From: Modestobacter sp. VKM Ac-2982
GTDB taxonomy: Bacteria > Actinomycetota > Actinomycetes > Mycobacteriales > Geodermatophilaceae
Assembly: GCF_026967935.1 (NCBI RefSeq)
Contig: NZ_JAPVBL010000003.1
Location: forward strand, 434,001-498,000
Length of the DNA stretch: 64,000 bases
Reading direction: 5' to 3'
Position numbers and translations under genes: made by a program. Shown piece by piece: positions 1-8,404 of the stretch. How positions within the stretch are numbered: the stretch's first letter is position 1; each line of letters opens with the position of its first letter. The notes below the pieces were generated by a model. That model saw nothing but the letters and a program-made list of their open reading frames with translations. It ran no database searches and was not told the DNA's origin.

Positions 1-135
1 GCGTTCGTGCTCGCCGACGGGTACGGCCACCACTGGGTGATGGTGCCCGCCGGCGCCGTGCTCGGGGTCGCGGTCGCCCTGCTGGGCCGCCACTGGAGCC
101 GCGCCTACGCCGCCGAGCTGCGGGGCGAGCGATGA
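1..135 (+). CDS. C-terminal fragment of a membrane protein
   Basis: This is the last 44 residues of a gene that begins before the window. A hydrophobic stretch (VMVPAGAVLGVAVALLG) is followed by a short basic and polar tail ending in RGER. This looks like the last transmembrane helix and cytoplasmic end of a transporter or other integral membrane protein. The stop TGA overlaps the ATG of the next gene (ATGA at 132-135), so the two are probably one operon with the following regulator. The family cannot be decided from this fragment. Confidence 0.6.
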   Translation, partial: AFVLADGYGHHWVMVPAGAVLGVAVALLGRHWSRAYAAELRGER

Positions 136-626
136 CGGGGTCCGTGCCCGTCGGGGGCGAGCCGGTGACCGACCCGCAGGCGGCGGCCGCGCAGCTCGCC
201 GCGCTGCAGTCGGACCGGGCTGCGGTGGCCGACCGCCTGATGCAGCCGTGGTGGTACGACGTCGCCCTGGGGCTGCTCCTCTTCGGCTTCTTCAGCAGCT
301 ACTCGTCCCACAGCATCTGGGTGATCGCCGGAGCGCTGGTGCTCTTCCTCGCCGGGATCGCCGGGCTGGTGTCGGCGTACCAGCGGATCACCGGGGTCTG
401 GTGGGACGCCCGGAAGGTGGGGCCGGTCCAGGACCGCGTCCAGCGAGCCATCCGGTGGTGGGCGACCGGCTACTTCGTGCTGTTCGCCCTGGGCGGCGCA
501 GCCGAGTTCCTGCTCGACCTGCGTGGTGCGATGGTCGTGGTGGGCGCGGTGCTGGGGGCGTCGGCGGGTCTGCTCAGCCGGTGGGTGACCCGGATCTACG
601 TCGCCGGCCTGCGGGCCGGGCGGTGA
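132..626 (+). CDS. Small integral membrane protein, unknown function
   Basis: A 164-residue protein with a short polar N-terminus and about four hydrophobic segments: two around residues 40-75 (VALGLLLFGFF and WVIAGALVLFLAGIAGLV), one near 115-130 (YFVLFALGGAAEFLL) and one near 135-152. It starts with ATG inside the stop of the upstream gene and ends inside the GTG of the downstream winged-helix regulator, so all three should be translationally coupled. Small membrane proteins next to such regulators are common in actinobacteria. I do not recognise a named family and assign no function. Confidence 0.7.
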   Translation: MTGSVPVGGEPVTDPQAAAAQLAALQSDRAAVADRLMQPWWYDVALGLLLFGFFSSYSSHSIWVIAGALVLFLAGIAGLVSAYQRITGVWWDARKVGPVQDRVQRAIRWWATGYFVLFALGGAAEFLLDLRGAMVVVGAVLGASAGLLSRWVTRIYVAGLRAGR

Positions 627-916
627 CCGCGGTCGAGCCGCGGTTCGACGCCGTGGTCCACGCCCCGCCGCGGCTGCAGATCTGCGGGCTGCTCGCGGTC
701 GTCGACACGATGGAGTTCGCCGCCGTCCGGGACGCGGTCTCGGTGAGCGACTCCGTCCTCTCCAAGCACGTCAAGCAGCTGGAGGAGGCGGGCTACGTGC
801 AGGTGCGGAAGTCCACCATCGCCTCCCGCCAGCGCACCAGCCTGGCGCTCACCAAGGCAGGGCGGGCGGCGTTCGGCGCCCACGTCGCCGAGCTGCGTCG
901 CATCGCCGGCCTCTGA
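623..916 (+). CDS. Winged-helix DNA-binding protein (MarR/ArsR-like)
   Basis: A 97-residue protein read from the GTG at 623, which overlaps the preceding stop (GTGA). It is almost entirely one winged-helix domain. Helices lead to a recognition helix in DSVLSKHVKQLEEAGYVQV, a wing with basic residues follows (KSTIASRQRTSLALT), and a final helix ends in AELRRIAGL. This matches the short transcriptional-regulator winged-helix family often encoded beside a membrane protein it controls. It probably regulates its own three-gene operon; the ligand is unknown. An in-frame start further upstream would add an Arg-rich stretch that looks like out-of-frame sequence, so I use the GTG. Confidence 0.75.
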   Translation: MTAVEPRFDAVVHAPPRLQICGLLAVVDTMEFAAVRDAVSVSDSVLSKHVKQLEEAGYVQVRKSTIASRQRTSLALTKAGRAAFGAHVAELRRIAGL

Positions 917-959
917 GGGCGGGCTCACCGCCACGAGCTCGGACGGGCCTCGCAACAGG

Positions 960-2054
960 GTGCCGACGAGGTGGGGCAGAGTGCCCGGCGTGGCACGGGG
1001 GCGAGGGGAGCGGGTGCTCGACTGGGCCGCCGTCCTCCTCGTCGGGATCGGCGCCACCGTGGCGCTCGACCTCCTCGCCGTGCCCTCCGCCGCGTTGTTC
1101 GGCGGGCTGGTGGCCGGGCTGGGCCGGGCGCTGCTCGGCACCACGCCGTTGGCGCTCCCACGGCCGGCCGGCACCGGCGCGCAGGCGGTCATCGGGGTCT
1201 CGATCGGCGCGCTGATCCAGGCCGACACGCTGCGCACGGTCGCCGACCACTGGCTGCCGGTGCTGCTGATCACCGTCGCCACGCTCGCCGTCAGCCTGGT
1301 CGCCGGGCAGCTGATGCGGCTGCAGCCCGGGGTCACCCCGGTGACCGGCGCGTTCTCGATGATCGCCGGCGGCGCCTCCGGCATCACCGCGATGGCCCGG
1401 GACCTGGGCGCGGACGCCCAGGTGGTCGCCGTCCTGCAGTACCTCCGGGTGCTGCTCATCGTGACCGCGATGCCGATCGTGGCCACCACCGTCTACGGCG
1501 CCTCGGGTAACGGCGCGGCCTCGCCGACCGACGACGGCCCCGGCTGGCCGGCCGGGCTGCTGTTCACCGTGGTCTGCGTGGTCGTCGGGGTGCTGCTCGG
1601 CCGGGTGAGCCGGCTGCCGGTGGGCGCGTTGCTGGGTCCGCTGGCGGTGGCCGCCGTCCTGGACGTCACCGGGCTGTCGCAGGGGGCCACCGTGCCGCCG
1701 CCGGTGGAGGCGGCCGGCTTCCTGGCGATCGGGCTGCAGGTGGGCCTCGGCTTCACCCGGGCGAACCTGCGGCTGGTCGGCCGGGCGCTGCCACTGGCCG
1801 TCGTGCTCATCGTCGGTGCGGTCGCGGCCTGCGCCGGGCTCGGGGTCCTGCTGTCCCGGACCGCCGGGGTGAGCGCGCTCGACGGGTACCTGGCCACCAC
1901 GCCCGGCGGGCTCTACGCGGTGCTGGCCACGGCGACCGGCAGCGGCGCCGACGCGACCTTCGTGCTCGCGGTCCAGGTGCTCCGGCTGTTCGTGATGCTC
2001 TTCTCCGCCCCGCTGCTGGCCCGCTGGCTGGGCAGGGGGCAGCAGCCGGCCTGA
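960..2054 (+). CDS. AbrB-family membrane protein (putative transporter)
   Basis: A 364-residue polytopic membrane protein of the AbrB/YlbE-like duplicated-domain family, sometimes labelled ammonia monooxygenase-like. Two related halves show the family pattern: the first carries VIGVSIGALIQ and the conserved Gly-rich FSMIAGGASGITAMARDLGAD, and the second repeats it as AIGLQVGLGFTRANL and TTPGGLYAVLATATGSGADATFV. The substrate is not known for this family, although export of small organic compounds has been proposed. The start is uncertain: GTG codons at 960, 981, 990 and 1014 are all in frame, and the later ones remove a basic tail before the first helix. It is followed by a short perfect hairpin. 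Confidence 0.8.
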   Translation: MPTRWGRVPGVARGRGERVLDWAAVLLVGIGATVALDLLAVPSAALFGGLVAGLGRALLGTTPLALPRPAGTGAQAVIGVSIGALIQADTLRTVADHWLPVLLITVATLAVSLVAGQLMRLQPGVTPVTGAFSMIAGGASGITAMARDLGADAQVVAVLQYLRVLLIVTAMPIVATTVYGASGNGAASPTDDGPGWPAGLLFTVVCVVVGVLLGRVSRLPVGALLGPLAVAAVLDVTGLSQGATVPPPVEAAGFLAIGLQVGLGFTRANLRLVGRALPLAVVLIVGAVAACAGLGVLLSRTAGVSALDGYLATTPGGLYAVLATATGSGADATFVLAVQVLRLFVMLFSAPLLARWLGRGQQPA

Positions 2055-2057
2055 ACG

Positions 2058-2076
2058 TGACGATCCCCGATCGTCA
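2058..2076. other. Short perfect hairpin between two membrane-protein genes
   Basis: TGACGATC and GATCGTCA form an 8-bp inverted repeat around a CCC loop, four bases after the abrB-like stop. There is no T-run, so it could be a weak terminator or an operator. It contains the first possible ATG of the next gene (2076), which is one reason to prefer the start at 2112. Confidence 0.4.
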
Positions 2077-2111
2077 TGTGTCAGGCGGCGTTCCCGTGGC
2101 ATCCCCTGGGC

Positions 2112-3212
2112 ATGGCAGCTCACGAACCCCGCTCCGACCTCGGACCCCGACCCGATCTCGAGCCCCGATCAGACCTGGACGGCCGGGCGGCGCCCGACTG
2201 GCTGGTGCGCTCCGCCGCCGTCGGCGGGCGGCTGCTGGTGCTCGCCGTCCTCGTCTGGCTGCTCGCCGGCCTGGCCGTGAAGCTCACCCTGGTGCTCGTC
2301 GCCGTGCTGACCGCGCTGCTGCTCGCCGGGGTGGCGGCGCCGGCGGTGCGCTGGGCGAGCAGCAGAGGCGTGCCGCGGTGGGTCTCCGCGGGTGCCGCCG
2401 TGCTGCTGCTCCTCCTGCTGCTGGCCGCCGCGGGGTTCGGTCTGGCCGCCCGCATCGCCTCCCAGCTGCCCCAGCTCCGTGACGCCCTGGACCGGGTCTC
2501 CGCCCAGCTCTCCGAGCGATTCGGCATCTCCATGCCCTCCCTGGGCGACCTGATGGGCGGCGGGGGGCAGGGCAGCTCCGGCGTCACCGAGCTGATCGGG
2601 CCGGCCCGGACCCTGCTCGAGATCGTCCTCGGCGTCTTCCTCGCCCTGGCGCTCGCGTTCCTCTTCCTGACCAGCGGTCCGGGCATGTGGCGCTGGCTGG
2701 TCGACAAGTTCGGCGGCACGCTCCGGGAGGACGTCGACGCCGGCGGGCGGGCGGCGTGGGGCACGGTCGGCGCCTACGTGCGGGGGCTGACGATCGTGGC
2801 TCTGTTCGACGCGGTCGGCATCGGGGTCGGTCTGCTGCTGCTCGGCGTGCCACTGGCGCTGACCCTCGCCGCACTGCAGTTCGTCGCCTCCTACATCCCC
2901 ACCATCGGCGCCTTCGTCGCCGGCGCGGTCGCCGTGCTGGTCGCCTACGGGACCTCGGGCCTGGGCACCGCCGCGCTGGTGCTCGGGCTGGTCGTGCTCG
3001 TCCAGCAGCTCGGCAACGACGTGGTCGAGCCCTACGTGATGAAGAACCGGCTGCCGATCAACGCGGCCATGGTGCTGATCGCCGTGACGGCGGGCGGGCT
3101 GCTGTGGGGCCTGGCGGGCGCCCTGCTGTTCGTGCCCCTCCTCGCGGCGGTCTCGGCGGCCGGCCACGAGGTGTGGACGCGGCACGGATCACGCCCGATC
3201 GCCGGCGGTTGA
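2112..3212 (+). CDS. AI-2E family transporter (PerM-like)
   Basis: A 366-residue membrane protein of the AI-2E/PerM family. There are two N-terminal helices (LLVLAVLVWLLAGLAVKLTL and following), an extracytoplasmic segment with a Gly/Ser-rich loop (LMGGGGQGSSG), and then a C-terminal bundle with the characteristic family motif region ASYIPTIGAFVAGAVAVLV and GNDVVEPYVMKNRLPIN. The VEP..M...L signature is diagnostic. Members export small molecules or act as ion antiporters, and the substrate here is not predictable. I chose ATG 2112 over ATG 2076 because the latter lies inside a hairpin and neither has a clear ribosome binding site. Confidence 0.85.
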   Translation: MAAHEPRSDLGPRPDLEPRSDLDGRAAPDWLVRSAAVGGRLLVLAVLVWLLAGLAVKLTLVLVAVLTALLLAGVAAPAVRWASSRGVPRWVSAGAAVLLLLLLLAAAGFGLAARIASQLPQLRDALDRVSAQLSERFGISMPSLGDLMGGGGQGSSGVTELIGPARTLLEIVLGVFLALALAFLFLTSGPGMWRWLVDKFGGTLREDVDAGGRAAWGTVGAYVRGLTIVALFDAVGIGVGLLLLGVPLALTLAALQFVASYIPTIGAFVAGAVAVLVAYGTSGLGTAALVLGLVVLVQQLGNDVVEPYVMKNRLPINAAMVLIAVTAGGLLWGLAGALLFVPLLAAVSAAGHEVWTRHGSRPIAGG

Positions 3213-3272
3213 GCGTCGCTGCCGCGGGACGAGCGGCTCCTGGGTGCCTACCCTTGTCGGGGCCGCCACCCG

Positions 3273-3566
3273 GTGCGGCACCGGCACCGAGCGAGGAGGA
3301 CTGCGCTGTCCGAGGACGACACGACCGCCACCGGCACTGCCGAGGACCAGGCTGCCGTGCTGCTGTTCGTGGGCGGGCCGCTGGACGGCCGGGTGGAGCT
3401 CCGCGAGGCGCGCCACGGTGAGCCGCTGCCGACGATCACCCACACCCACCTGCACGGCGGGCCGAAGGTGGTGCACCGGTACGACCTGCGGTCGCTGACG
3501 GACTCGGCCGGCGTCTACCACCTGCGGCCTCGGACCTCGCGGGACGGCGACGGCGCCACCGGCTGA
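3273..3566 (+). CDS. Small conserved-type hypothetical protein
   Basis: A protein of up to 97 residues with a compact core: VLLFVGGPLDGRVELRE, a His-rich segment TITHTHLHGGPKVVHRYDLR and then GVYHLRPR. The GGPLDG phrase recurs in small actinobacterial and actinophage proteins of unknown role, and I cannot name the family. The start is unsettled. GTG 3273 gives a basic leader, but a strong Shine-Dalgarno-like GGAGGA lies just upstream of an in-frame CTG at 3306, where the acidic protein beginning SEDDTTATG would start. The gene is convergent with the MazF-like gene, with only 10 bases between their stops. Confidence 0.6.
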   Translation: MRHRHRARRTALSEDDTTATGTAEDQAAVLLFVGGPLDGRVELREARHGEPLPTITHTHLHGGPKVVHRYDLRSLTDSAGVYHLRPRTSRDGDGATG

Positions 3567-3576
3567 CGACCCGTCG

Positions 3577-4182
3577 TCAGCCCCGCAGGCGCCGCACCTC
3601 GACGGCGACCTGGTCGAACCGGTCCCGGCCGAGGACAGCGCCTTCGCGCCGGACGTCGTCCGGGTCGATCCGCAGGACCCGGTCGATCCGCACCTCACTG
3701 GGCCGGCCCTGCCGGTCCCAGCCGCCGCTGCCCACGTCGACCCAGTGCCGGCCGTGCCGGGCCTCGTCGCTCACGTCCCGGTCGTGGTCCTTGCTGGTCA
3801 GCATGAGGCCGAGGAGGGCATCGCCGTCCCGCCCGACGACCAGCACCGGCCGGTCCTTGCCCCGGCCGTCGCCCTCGTCGAACGGCACCCAGGTCCAGAC
3901 GACCTCGCCCGGATCGGGACGGCCGTCGGCCCGTGGTGCGTAGTCCAGCTCCAGCGGACCGGTGTAGTCGGTCGCCAGGTGGATCCGCCGCGGCGGCGCC
4001 GCCGGGGGCAGGGGAGCCCGCGCAGGGGGCGCCGAGCCGGGGGCGGCCCACTCGGGGAGGGACGGCGACCGGTCGCCGGGACGCCTGCGCGTGCGGCTGC
4101 TGCGCCGGAGGCTCCGGCTGCCCTCCTGGACGACGACGTCCACCAGTCGCCCGAGTGTTCTCCGCCAGCTGCTGCCCGCCAC
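3577..4182 (-). CDS. PemK/MazF-family toxin-like protein
   Basis: About 201 residues. The C-terminal 120 residues show the MazF/PemK fold: PGEVVWTWVPFDEGDG, then KDRPVLVVGRDGDALLGLMLTSK and a final IDRVLRIDPDDV. These match the GE(V/I)W start, the RP(V/A)LVV strand and the late strand of the family, which are single-strand endoribonucleases. The N-terminal 80 residues are basic and Pro-rich, with no clear domain. The start is uncertain; GTG 4182 and GTG 4191 are both possible. No antitoxin-like gene overlaps or adjoins it, so it is either an orphan or one of the actinobacterial MazF-like proteins that are not part of a toxin-antitoxin pair. Confidence 0.7.
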   Translation of the reverse strand: MAGSSWRRTLGRLVDVVVQEGSRSLRRSSRTRRRPGDRSPSLPEWAAPGSAPPARAPLPPAAPPRRIHLATDYTGPLELDYAPRADGRPDPGEVVWTWVPFDEGDGRGKDRPVLVVGRDGDALLGLMLTSKDHDRDVSDEARHGRHWVDVGSGGWDRQGRPSEVRIDRVLRIDPDDVRREGAVLGRDRFDQVAVEVRRLRG

Positions 4183-4413
4183 CCTCGGCACGGTAGGCGA
4201 TGGCCCCCGCGACGCGCCGGACGAGGACACGCCGGGCTGCGCGTCGGCGGTCCGGCGCGCGCGTCTCCGCGGGAACGACACGCGTGTGATCCTCGTGACA
4301 GTTGGTGCGTGAACGTCATCGAATTGGTCACGACATCGGGTCGGTCGGGCTCTCCGGGGTGAAACTCGTGATGGCGATCTGACCGCGGTCGCCACGGGGG
4401 AGAGGGTCGCGAG
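4183..4413. other. Intergenic region, possible weak promoter
   Basis: About 230 bases between the divergent MazF-like gene and a small gene. The only pattern I see is GGAAC at 4272-4276 followed 17 bases later by CGTG at 4294. It resembles the ECF-sigma layout GGAAC-N16/17-CGTT but is one base off and about 117 bases from the next start. I see no hairpin with a T-run. Confidence 0.2.
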
Positions 4414-4614
4414 ATGGCCATGGTCGAGCCGGTCCACCCGGCGGAGGTGCTCGTGTCGCCGGCGGTGCGCGCGAGCGCACTCGCTGCCTGGCAACTGGTC
4501 GAGGACGCCCGCTACCGGACGCCGGACCGGCAGCGTCGCAACGAACGGCGGCGCCTGCTGGCCCAGCGCGCCGTGGCCGACCGCAAGGCCGAGCGAGAAC
4601 ACCCCCTCGGCTGA
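4414..4614 (+). CDS. Small charged protein, unknown function
   Basis: A 66-residue protein that begins MAMVEPVHPAEVLVSP. It continues with a helical, strongly basic and polar segment rich in Arg and Ala (RTPDRQRRNERRRLLAQRAV) that probably forms one long helix. A purine-rich GGGGGAGAGGG lies about ten bases upstream, slightly far for a ribosome binding site. I recognise no domain, membrane segment or signal peptide. Short, basic, solitary proteins like this are common in actinobacteria and may bind nucleic acid, but nothing in the sequence proves that. It is kept as a likely gene because of the upstream purine run and ordinary amino-acid composition. Confidence 0.5.
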   Translation: MAMVEPVHPAEVLVSPAVRASALAAWQLVEDARYRTPDRQRRNERRRLLAQRAVADRKAEREHPLG

Positions 4615-4659
4615 GCGGCCCCGATCCGCACGCCGCGAGAGCTCAGCGCGGGACGGCGG

Positions 4660-5085
4660 TCAGGTGAGGCAGAGCTCGTTGCCCTCGGGGTCGGCGATCG
4701 TCACCCAGCGGTGCGGGCCCTGGTGCCCCTCGTGCAGCACCGTGGCCCCGCGCGCGGTCAGCCGCGCCACCTCGGCGTCCACGGCCTCCGCGCCCACCCG
4801 CACGTCCAGGTGCACCCGGTTCTTGACCGTCTTGGGCTCGGGGACGAGCTGGAACAACACCCTCGGCGCACCGCCGGTGGGGTGGTTGATCGCCGCGCCG
4901 GCCCGCCAGACGAGCTGGCCGTCGTGCCGCATCGTCTCGGCCTCGGTCGCGAAGCCCTCGTCGACCATGCGGCGGATGAAGGCCTCGTCGGTGGGTTCTC
5001 GGTCCCAGCCCAGCGCCTCGGCCCACCAGTCGGCGAGCGGGTGCGGCGCGACCGAGTCGACGGTGACCTGGAAGGTGTGTGCCAT
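4660..5085 (-). CDS. VOC/glyoxalase superfamily protein
   Basis: A 141-residue single-domain protein of the vicinal-oxygen-chelate superfamily (glyoxalase-like). The two beta-alpha-beta-beta-beta modules are visible. The first runs from HTFQVTVDSVAP through LADWWAEALGWD, and the second from KNRVHLDVRVGAEAVDAEV to the typical end WVTIADPEGNELCLT. Members bind a divalent metal and act as dioxygenases, isomerases or resistance proteins; the substrate here is unknown. ATG 5085 is preferred because upstream in-frame starts (5094, 5109) add residues not expected before the first strand. The next gene ends a few bases upstream on the same strand, so they may share a transcript. Confidence 0.75.
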   Translation of the reverse strand: MAHTFQVTVDSVAPHPLADWWAEALGWDREPTDEAFIRRMVDEGFATEAETMRHDGQLVWRAGAAINHPTGGAPRVLFQLVPEPKTVKNRVHLDVRVGAEAVDAEVARLTARGATVLHEGHQGPHRWVTIADPEGNELCLT

Positions 5086-5118
5086 GCCGGGCATGCTGCA
5101 CCCGGCCACCGACAGGAG

Positions 5119-5733
5119 CTAGAGCTCTCGGGCGAGGTCCGCGCGGATCGTCGCGTCGTCGGGCAGCGGGGTCTCCAGGGCGCAGTGGTCCTTGAGCACC
5201 TGGCCGAACGGCGTCATCGTCGAGCGGTCGACCTGGGCCTCGGGGTCCCACAGCCGGGAGCGCATCAGCGCCTTGCCGCACTGGAAGTAGGCCCGCTCCA
5301 CGTGGACGACCAGCACGGAGCGGGGCTCGCGGCCGAACTCGGTGAAGTCGATGCCGAGGTCACCGGCGCCGACGAGCGACGTCGTCCCGAAGACCTTCAG
5401 CGTCTCCTCGCAGCCGGGCACGAAGAACAGCAGCGCCGCCCGCGGGTTGGCGGCCAGGTTGCGCAGGCCGTCGACCCGGTTGTTGCCCTGCCGGTCGGGC
5501 AGCGCCAGGCGGTGCTCGTCCAGCACGTGCACGAAGCCCGGCTCGCCGCCGCGCGGGGAGACGTCGGGCCAGCCCTCGGCGTCCGCGGTCGCGAGCGTGG
5601 CGAAGGGCGAGCGGCCGATGAAGGCGCGGCAGTGCTCGTCGACCCGGTCGATGACCTTGTCGAGAACCAGCTGGGAGGGCGCCCGGTAGGCGGCCAGCAC
5701 CTCGAGGTCGGCAGCGGCGGTGTCGGCAGTCAC
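5119..5733 (-). CDS. FMN-dependent PPOX-type flavoprotein (MSMEG_1061 family)
   Basis: A 204-residue protein of the pyridoxamine 5'-phosphate oxidase-like split-barrel fold. The family signature runs from SPFATLATADAEGWPDVSPRGG through FVHVLDEHRLALPDRQGNNR, and the flavin-binding LRNLAANPRAALLFFVPG is intact. The C-terminal CGKALMRSRLW segment is typical of the actinobacterial MSMEG_1061 group. Such proteins bind FMN or F420 and reduce small substrates; no specific substrate can be named. Translation starts at GTG 5733, after a short stretch divergent from the thioesterase gene. Confidence 0.8.
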   Translation of the reverse strand: MTADTAAADLEVLAAYRAPSQLVLDKVIDRVDEHCRAFIGRSPFATLATADAEGWPDVSPRGGEPGFVHVLDEHRLALPDRQGNNRVDGLRNLAANPRAALLFFVPGCEETLKVFGTTSLVGAGDLGIDFTEFGREPRSVLVVHVERAYFQCGKALMRSRLWDPEAQVDRSTMTPFGQVLKDHCALETPLPDDATIRADLAREL

Positions 5734-5786
5734 GGCTCCGACGGTAGCGGCCGGGGCCGCCGGCCCGGTCGGTAGCCTGCCCGCTC

Positions 5787-6176
5787 GTGCCTGCGGTGTG
5801 GAGTGCCCCGGTCCGGTTCGTCGAGTGCGACCAGCAGGGCGTGGTGTTCAACGCGCACTACCTGACCTGGGCCGACGAGGCGGTCACCGCCTGGTGGGGC
5901 ACGGTCGGCGTCCCGCACGGGGCGCTGGACGCCTGGGGCGTCGAGTACCTCGTCAAGGCCACCGCCCTGGACTGGAGCTCCTCGGCCCGGTACGGCGACA
6001 CGGTCGCGGTCGACGCCGAGCTGACGAAGCTGGGCCGCACCAGCCTGACGCTGCTGCTCACCGTGCGGGTGGACGACCGGGTCTGCTGCACCGTGCGGAC
6101 CACCTACGTGGCGACCGCCGACGGCCGCCCGGTGCCGTGGCCGGACGAGGTGCGGGCCCGGGTCAGCGCGCGCTGA
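5787..6176 (+). CDS. Acyl-CoA thioesterase (4HBT hotdog fold)
   Basis: A 129-residue hotdog-fold protein. The 4-hydroxybenzoyl-CoA-thioesterase-type active-site segment is clear: [22 protein letters not shown], with the Asp of ECDQQGVV expected to act in hydrolysis. The long central helix follows, then strands ending [11 protein letters not shown]. It would hydrolyse an acyl-CoA, but the acyl group cannot be told from sequence. The start is GTG 5787. Its last 14 bases overlap the 3' end of the convergent cobQ gene, so the stops are interlocked. Confidence 0.85.
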   Translation: MPAVWSAPVRFVECDQQGVVFNAHYLTWADEAVTAWWGTVGVPHGALDAWGVEYLVKATALDWSSSARYGDTVAVDAELTKLGRTSLTLLLTVRVDDRVCCTVRTTYVATADGRPVPWPDEVRARVSAR

Positions 6177-7662
6177 ACCCGCTGGCCAGCACCGGCAGCC
6201 CCACCGGCGGGCCGGCCTCGACCAGCCGCCACAGCGCGTCGGTGTCCGCGTGCTCGGCGATCAGGTCGCCCAGCGCGTCCAGCCGGGCCTCGCGGTGCTG
6301 GGCGAAGTCGGTGTCCGGGGCCGCGGTGAACCGGCGGCCGGCGATCCGGGCGACCTCGGTGAGGAAGGCCCGGCGGAAGCCGTCGGACTCCAGCGCCCCG
6401 TGCCACGTCGTCCCGAAGACCGAGCCGGCGCGGGCGCCGTCCAGGAAGGGCTCGGCGCCGTCGTCCAGGCGCACGACGCCGTGGTGGATCTCGTAGCCGC
6501 GGACGGGCTGGCCGAGTGCCGAGCCGGTGGGCCGGCCCAGGGTCTTCTTTCGGGCGAAGGTGACCTCGGTGGGCAGCAGGCCGAGCCCGGGGACGACGCC
6601 GGCCCGGGACTCGACGTCGTCGCTGATCGTGCGGGCCAGCATCTGGTGGCCGCCACAGATGCCCAGCACCGGGCGGCCCTCGGCGGCCCGCCGGGCGACA
6701 GCGTCGGCCAGCCCGGTGTCCCGCAGCCACTGCAGGTCGGCGACGGTGGACCGGGTGCCGGGCAGCACCACCAGGTCGGCGTCGGCGAGCTCCTCGGGGC
6801 GGGTGGCGTACCGCAGGAGCACCCCGGGCTCGGTGGCCAGCGCGTCCAGGTCGGTGAAGTTGGACAGCCGGGGCAGCCGGGCGACCGACACCCGGAGGAC
6901 GTCCTCCCCGTGCGGCGGGCCGGCGGGCGCGCGGACGGCGTCGACGCCCAGGGAGTCCTCGACGTCCATCTCCAGCCCCGTGCGCCAGGGGAGCACGCCC
7001 AGGGTCGGCCGGCCGGTGAGCGCGGCCAGCTGGTCCAGGCCGGGGGCCAGCAGCCGGGCGTCGCCGCGGAACTTGTTGACCAGGAAGCCGGCGACCAGCG
7101 CCTGGTCGGCCGGGGGCATCAGCGCGACGGTGCCGTAGAGGGCGGCGAACACCCCGCCCCGGTCGATGTCGCCCACCACGACCACCGGCAGCCCGGCGGC
7201 GGTGGCCAGGCCCATGTTGGCGATGTCGTCGGCGCGCAGGTTGATCTCGGTGGGGGAGCCCGCCCCCTCGCAGACCACCACGTCGAAGCGGGCACGCAGG
7301 TCGGCCAGGCAGGCCAGCGCCTGCTCCAGCAGGGCGGCCTTCATCGGCCGGTAGGACAGGGCGGTGACGTCGGCGACGGCCCGCCCGAGGACGACGACCT
7401 GGCTGGCGTTCTCCCCGCCCGGCTTGAGCAGCACCGGGTTCATCGCGGCCTCGGGCTCCACCCGGGCGGCCGCGGCCTGCATCACCTGGGCGCGGCCGAT
7501 CTCGGCGCCGTCGGCGGTGACCATGGAGTTGTTGCTCATGTTCTGCGCCTTGAACGGCGCGACCGACACCCCCTCGCGGACCAGCCAGCGGCAGATGCCG
7601 GCGGTGACCACGGACTTGCCGGCGTCGGAGGTGGTGCCGGCGACGAGCAGCGCGCCGCTCAG
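6163..7662 (-). CDS. cobQ: Cobyric acid synthase
   Basis: A 499-residue enzyme that amidates the b, d, e and g carboxylates of adenosylcobyrinic acid a,c-diamide, using glutamine and ATP. The N-terminal dethiobiotin-synthetase-like ATP domain shows [13 protein letters not shown] and the family signature [11 protein letters not shown]. The C-terminal class I glutamine amidotransferase shows [12 protein letters not shown] with its nucleophilic Cys, and a late His in YEIHHGVV. No ATG, GTG or TTG lies at the right place. The best start is CTG 7662, five bases after GGGGAGGA, with CTGA overlapping the stop of plsC. Coupling to a phospholipid acyltransferase gene is unusual for cobQ. Confidence 0.93.
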   Translation of the reverse strand: MSGALLVAGTTSDAGKSVVTAGICRWLVREGVSVAPFKAQNMSNNSMVTADGAEIGRAQVMQAAAARVEPEAAMNPVLLKPGGENASQVVVLGRAVADVTALSYRPMKAALLEQALACLADLRARFDVVVCEGAGSPTEINLRADDIANMGLATAAGLPVVVVGDIDRGGVFAALYGTVALMPPADQALVAGFLVNKFRGDARLLAPGLDQLAALTGRPTLGVLPWRTGLEMDVEDSLGVDAVRAPAGPPHGEDVLRVSVARLPRLSNFTDLDALATEPGVLLRYATRPEELADADLVVLPGTRSTVADLQWLRDTGLADAVARRAAEGRPVLGICGGHQMLARTISDDVESRAGVVPGLGLLPTEVTFARKKTLGRPTGSALGQPVRGYEIHHGVVRLDDGAEPFLDGARAGSVFGTTWHGALESDGFRRAFLTEVARIAGRRFTAAPDTDFAQHREARLDALGDLIAEHADTDALWRLVEAGPPVGLPVLASGFSAR

Positions 7663-8315
7663 GGCCGTCCTCCCCAGCCTGCCTTCTCCTGGCCGGACAG
7701 CTCCGCGATCGCCTCCATCACGCGGTCGGTGACCTCGCGCCGCGCCCTGCCCTTGCCCGCCAGGCCGCGGTGCTCGGGGAAGGTCAGCGGCTCCCCGAAG
7801 GTGACCCGCACCCGGTGCGGGCGCGGCCACTTCGCACCGACCGGCTGGACCTTGTCGGTGCCGTGCACCGCCACCGGGACCACGGGGCAGTCGGCGGTGA
7901 GCGCGAGCCACGCGACGCCGGTCTTGCCGCGGCCCAGCCGCCCGTCGCGGGACCGGGTGCCCTCCGGGTAGACGCCGAACGCCTCCCCGGCACACAGCAC
8001 CCCCAGCGCGGTGTCCAGCGTCGCCTGGGCGGCCCGGGCCTCCTGCCGCTCGACCGGGAGCGCCCCCAGCGCGGTGAACAGCGTGCGGGTGAGCCACCCG
8101 CCGATGCCCGACCCGTGCCAGTACTCGGCCTTGGCCAGGTACCCGACCTTGCGGGGCGCCACCAACGGGATGGCGAAGCTGTCGATGAAGGACAGGTGGT
8201 TGCTGGCCAGGATGACCGGGCCGGTGGGGGGGACGTTGGCCCGGCCGGTCACCTTCGGCCGGAAGACGAGGATGAAGAGCGGTCGGAGCACGAACCGGAC
8301 GAGCAGGTAGAACAC
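7659..8315 (-). CDS. 1-acylglycerol-3-phosphate acyltransferase (PlsC-like)
   Basis: A 218-residue membrane-associated acyltransferase that would add the second acyl chain to lysophosphatidic acid, or acylate a related acceptor. The N-terminal hydrophobic helix ([16 protein letters not shown]) anchors it. The catalytic motif is NHLSFID, the NHx4D His/Asp pair near residue 39, and motif [16 protein letters not shown], binds the phosphate. Later conserved segments [11 protein letters not shown] and VRVTFGEPL are present. It starts at GTG 8315 and its TGA overlaps the CTG start of cobQ, so cobQ translation probably depends on ribosomes finishing this gene. Confidence 0.88.
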   Translation of the reverse strand: MFYLLVRFVLRPLFILVFRPKVTGRANVPPTGPVILASNHLSFIDSFAIPLVAPRKVGYLAKAEYWHGSGIGGWLTRTLFTALGALPVERQEARAAQATLDTALGVLCAGEAFGVYPEGTRSRDGRLGRGKTGVAWLALTADCPVVPVAVHGTDKVQPVGAKWPRPHRVRVTFGEPLTFPEHRGLAGKGRARREVTDRVMEAIAELSGQEKAGWGGRP

Positions 8316-8404
8316 GTCGCCGTCCCCCTTCCTCGTCCCGGCCTGCGTGGCGCGGGTCCCGGCATCTTCCCCCGTGGCCGCCGGGCCGGGACGAGCGGGG
8401 GCGC

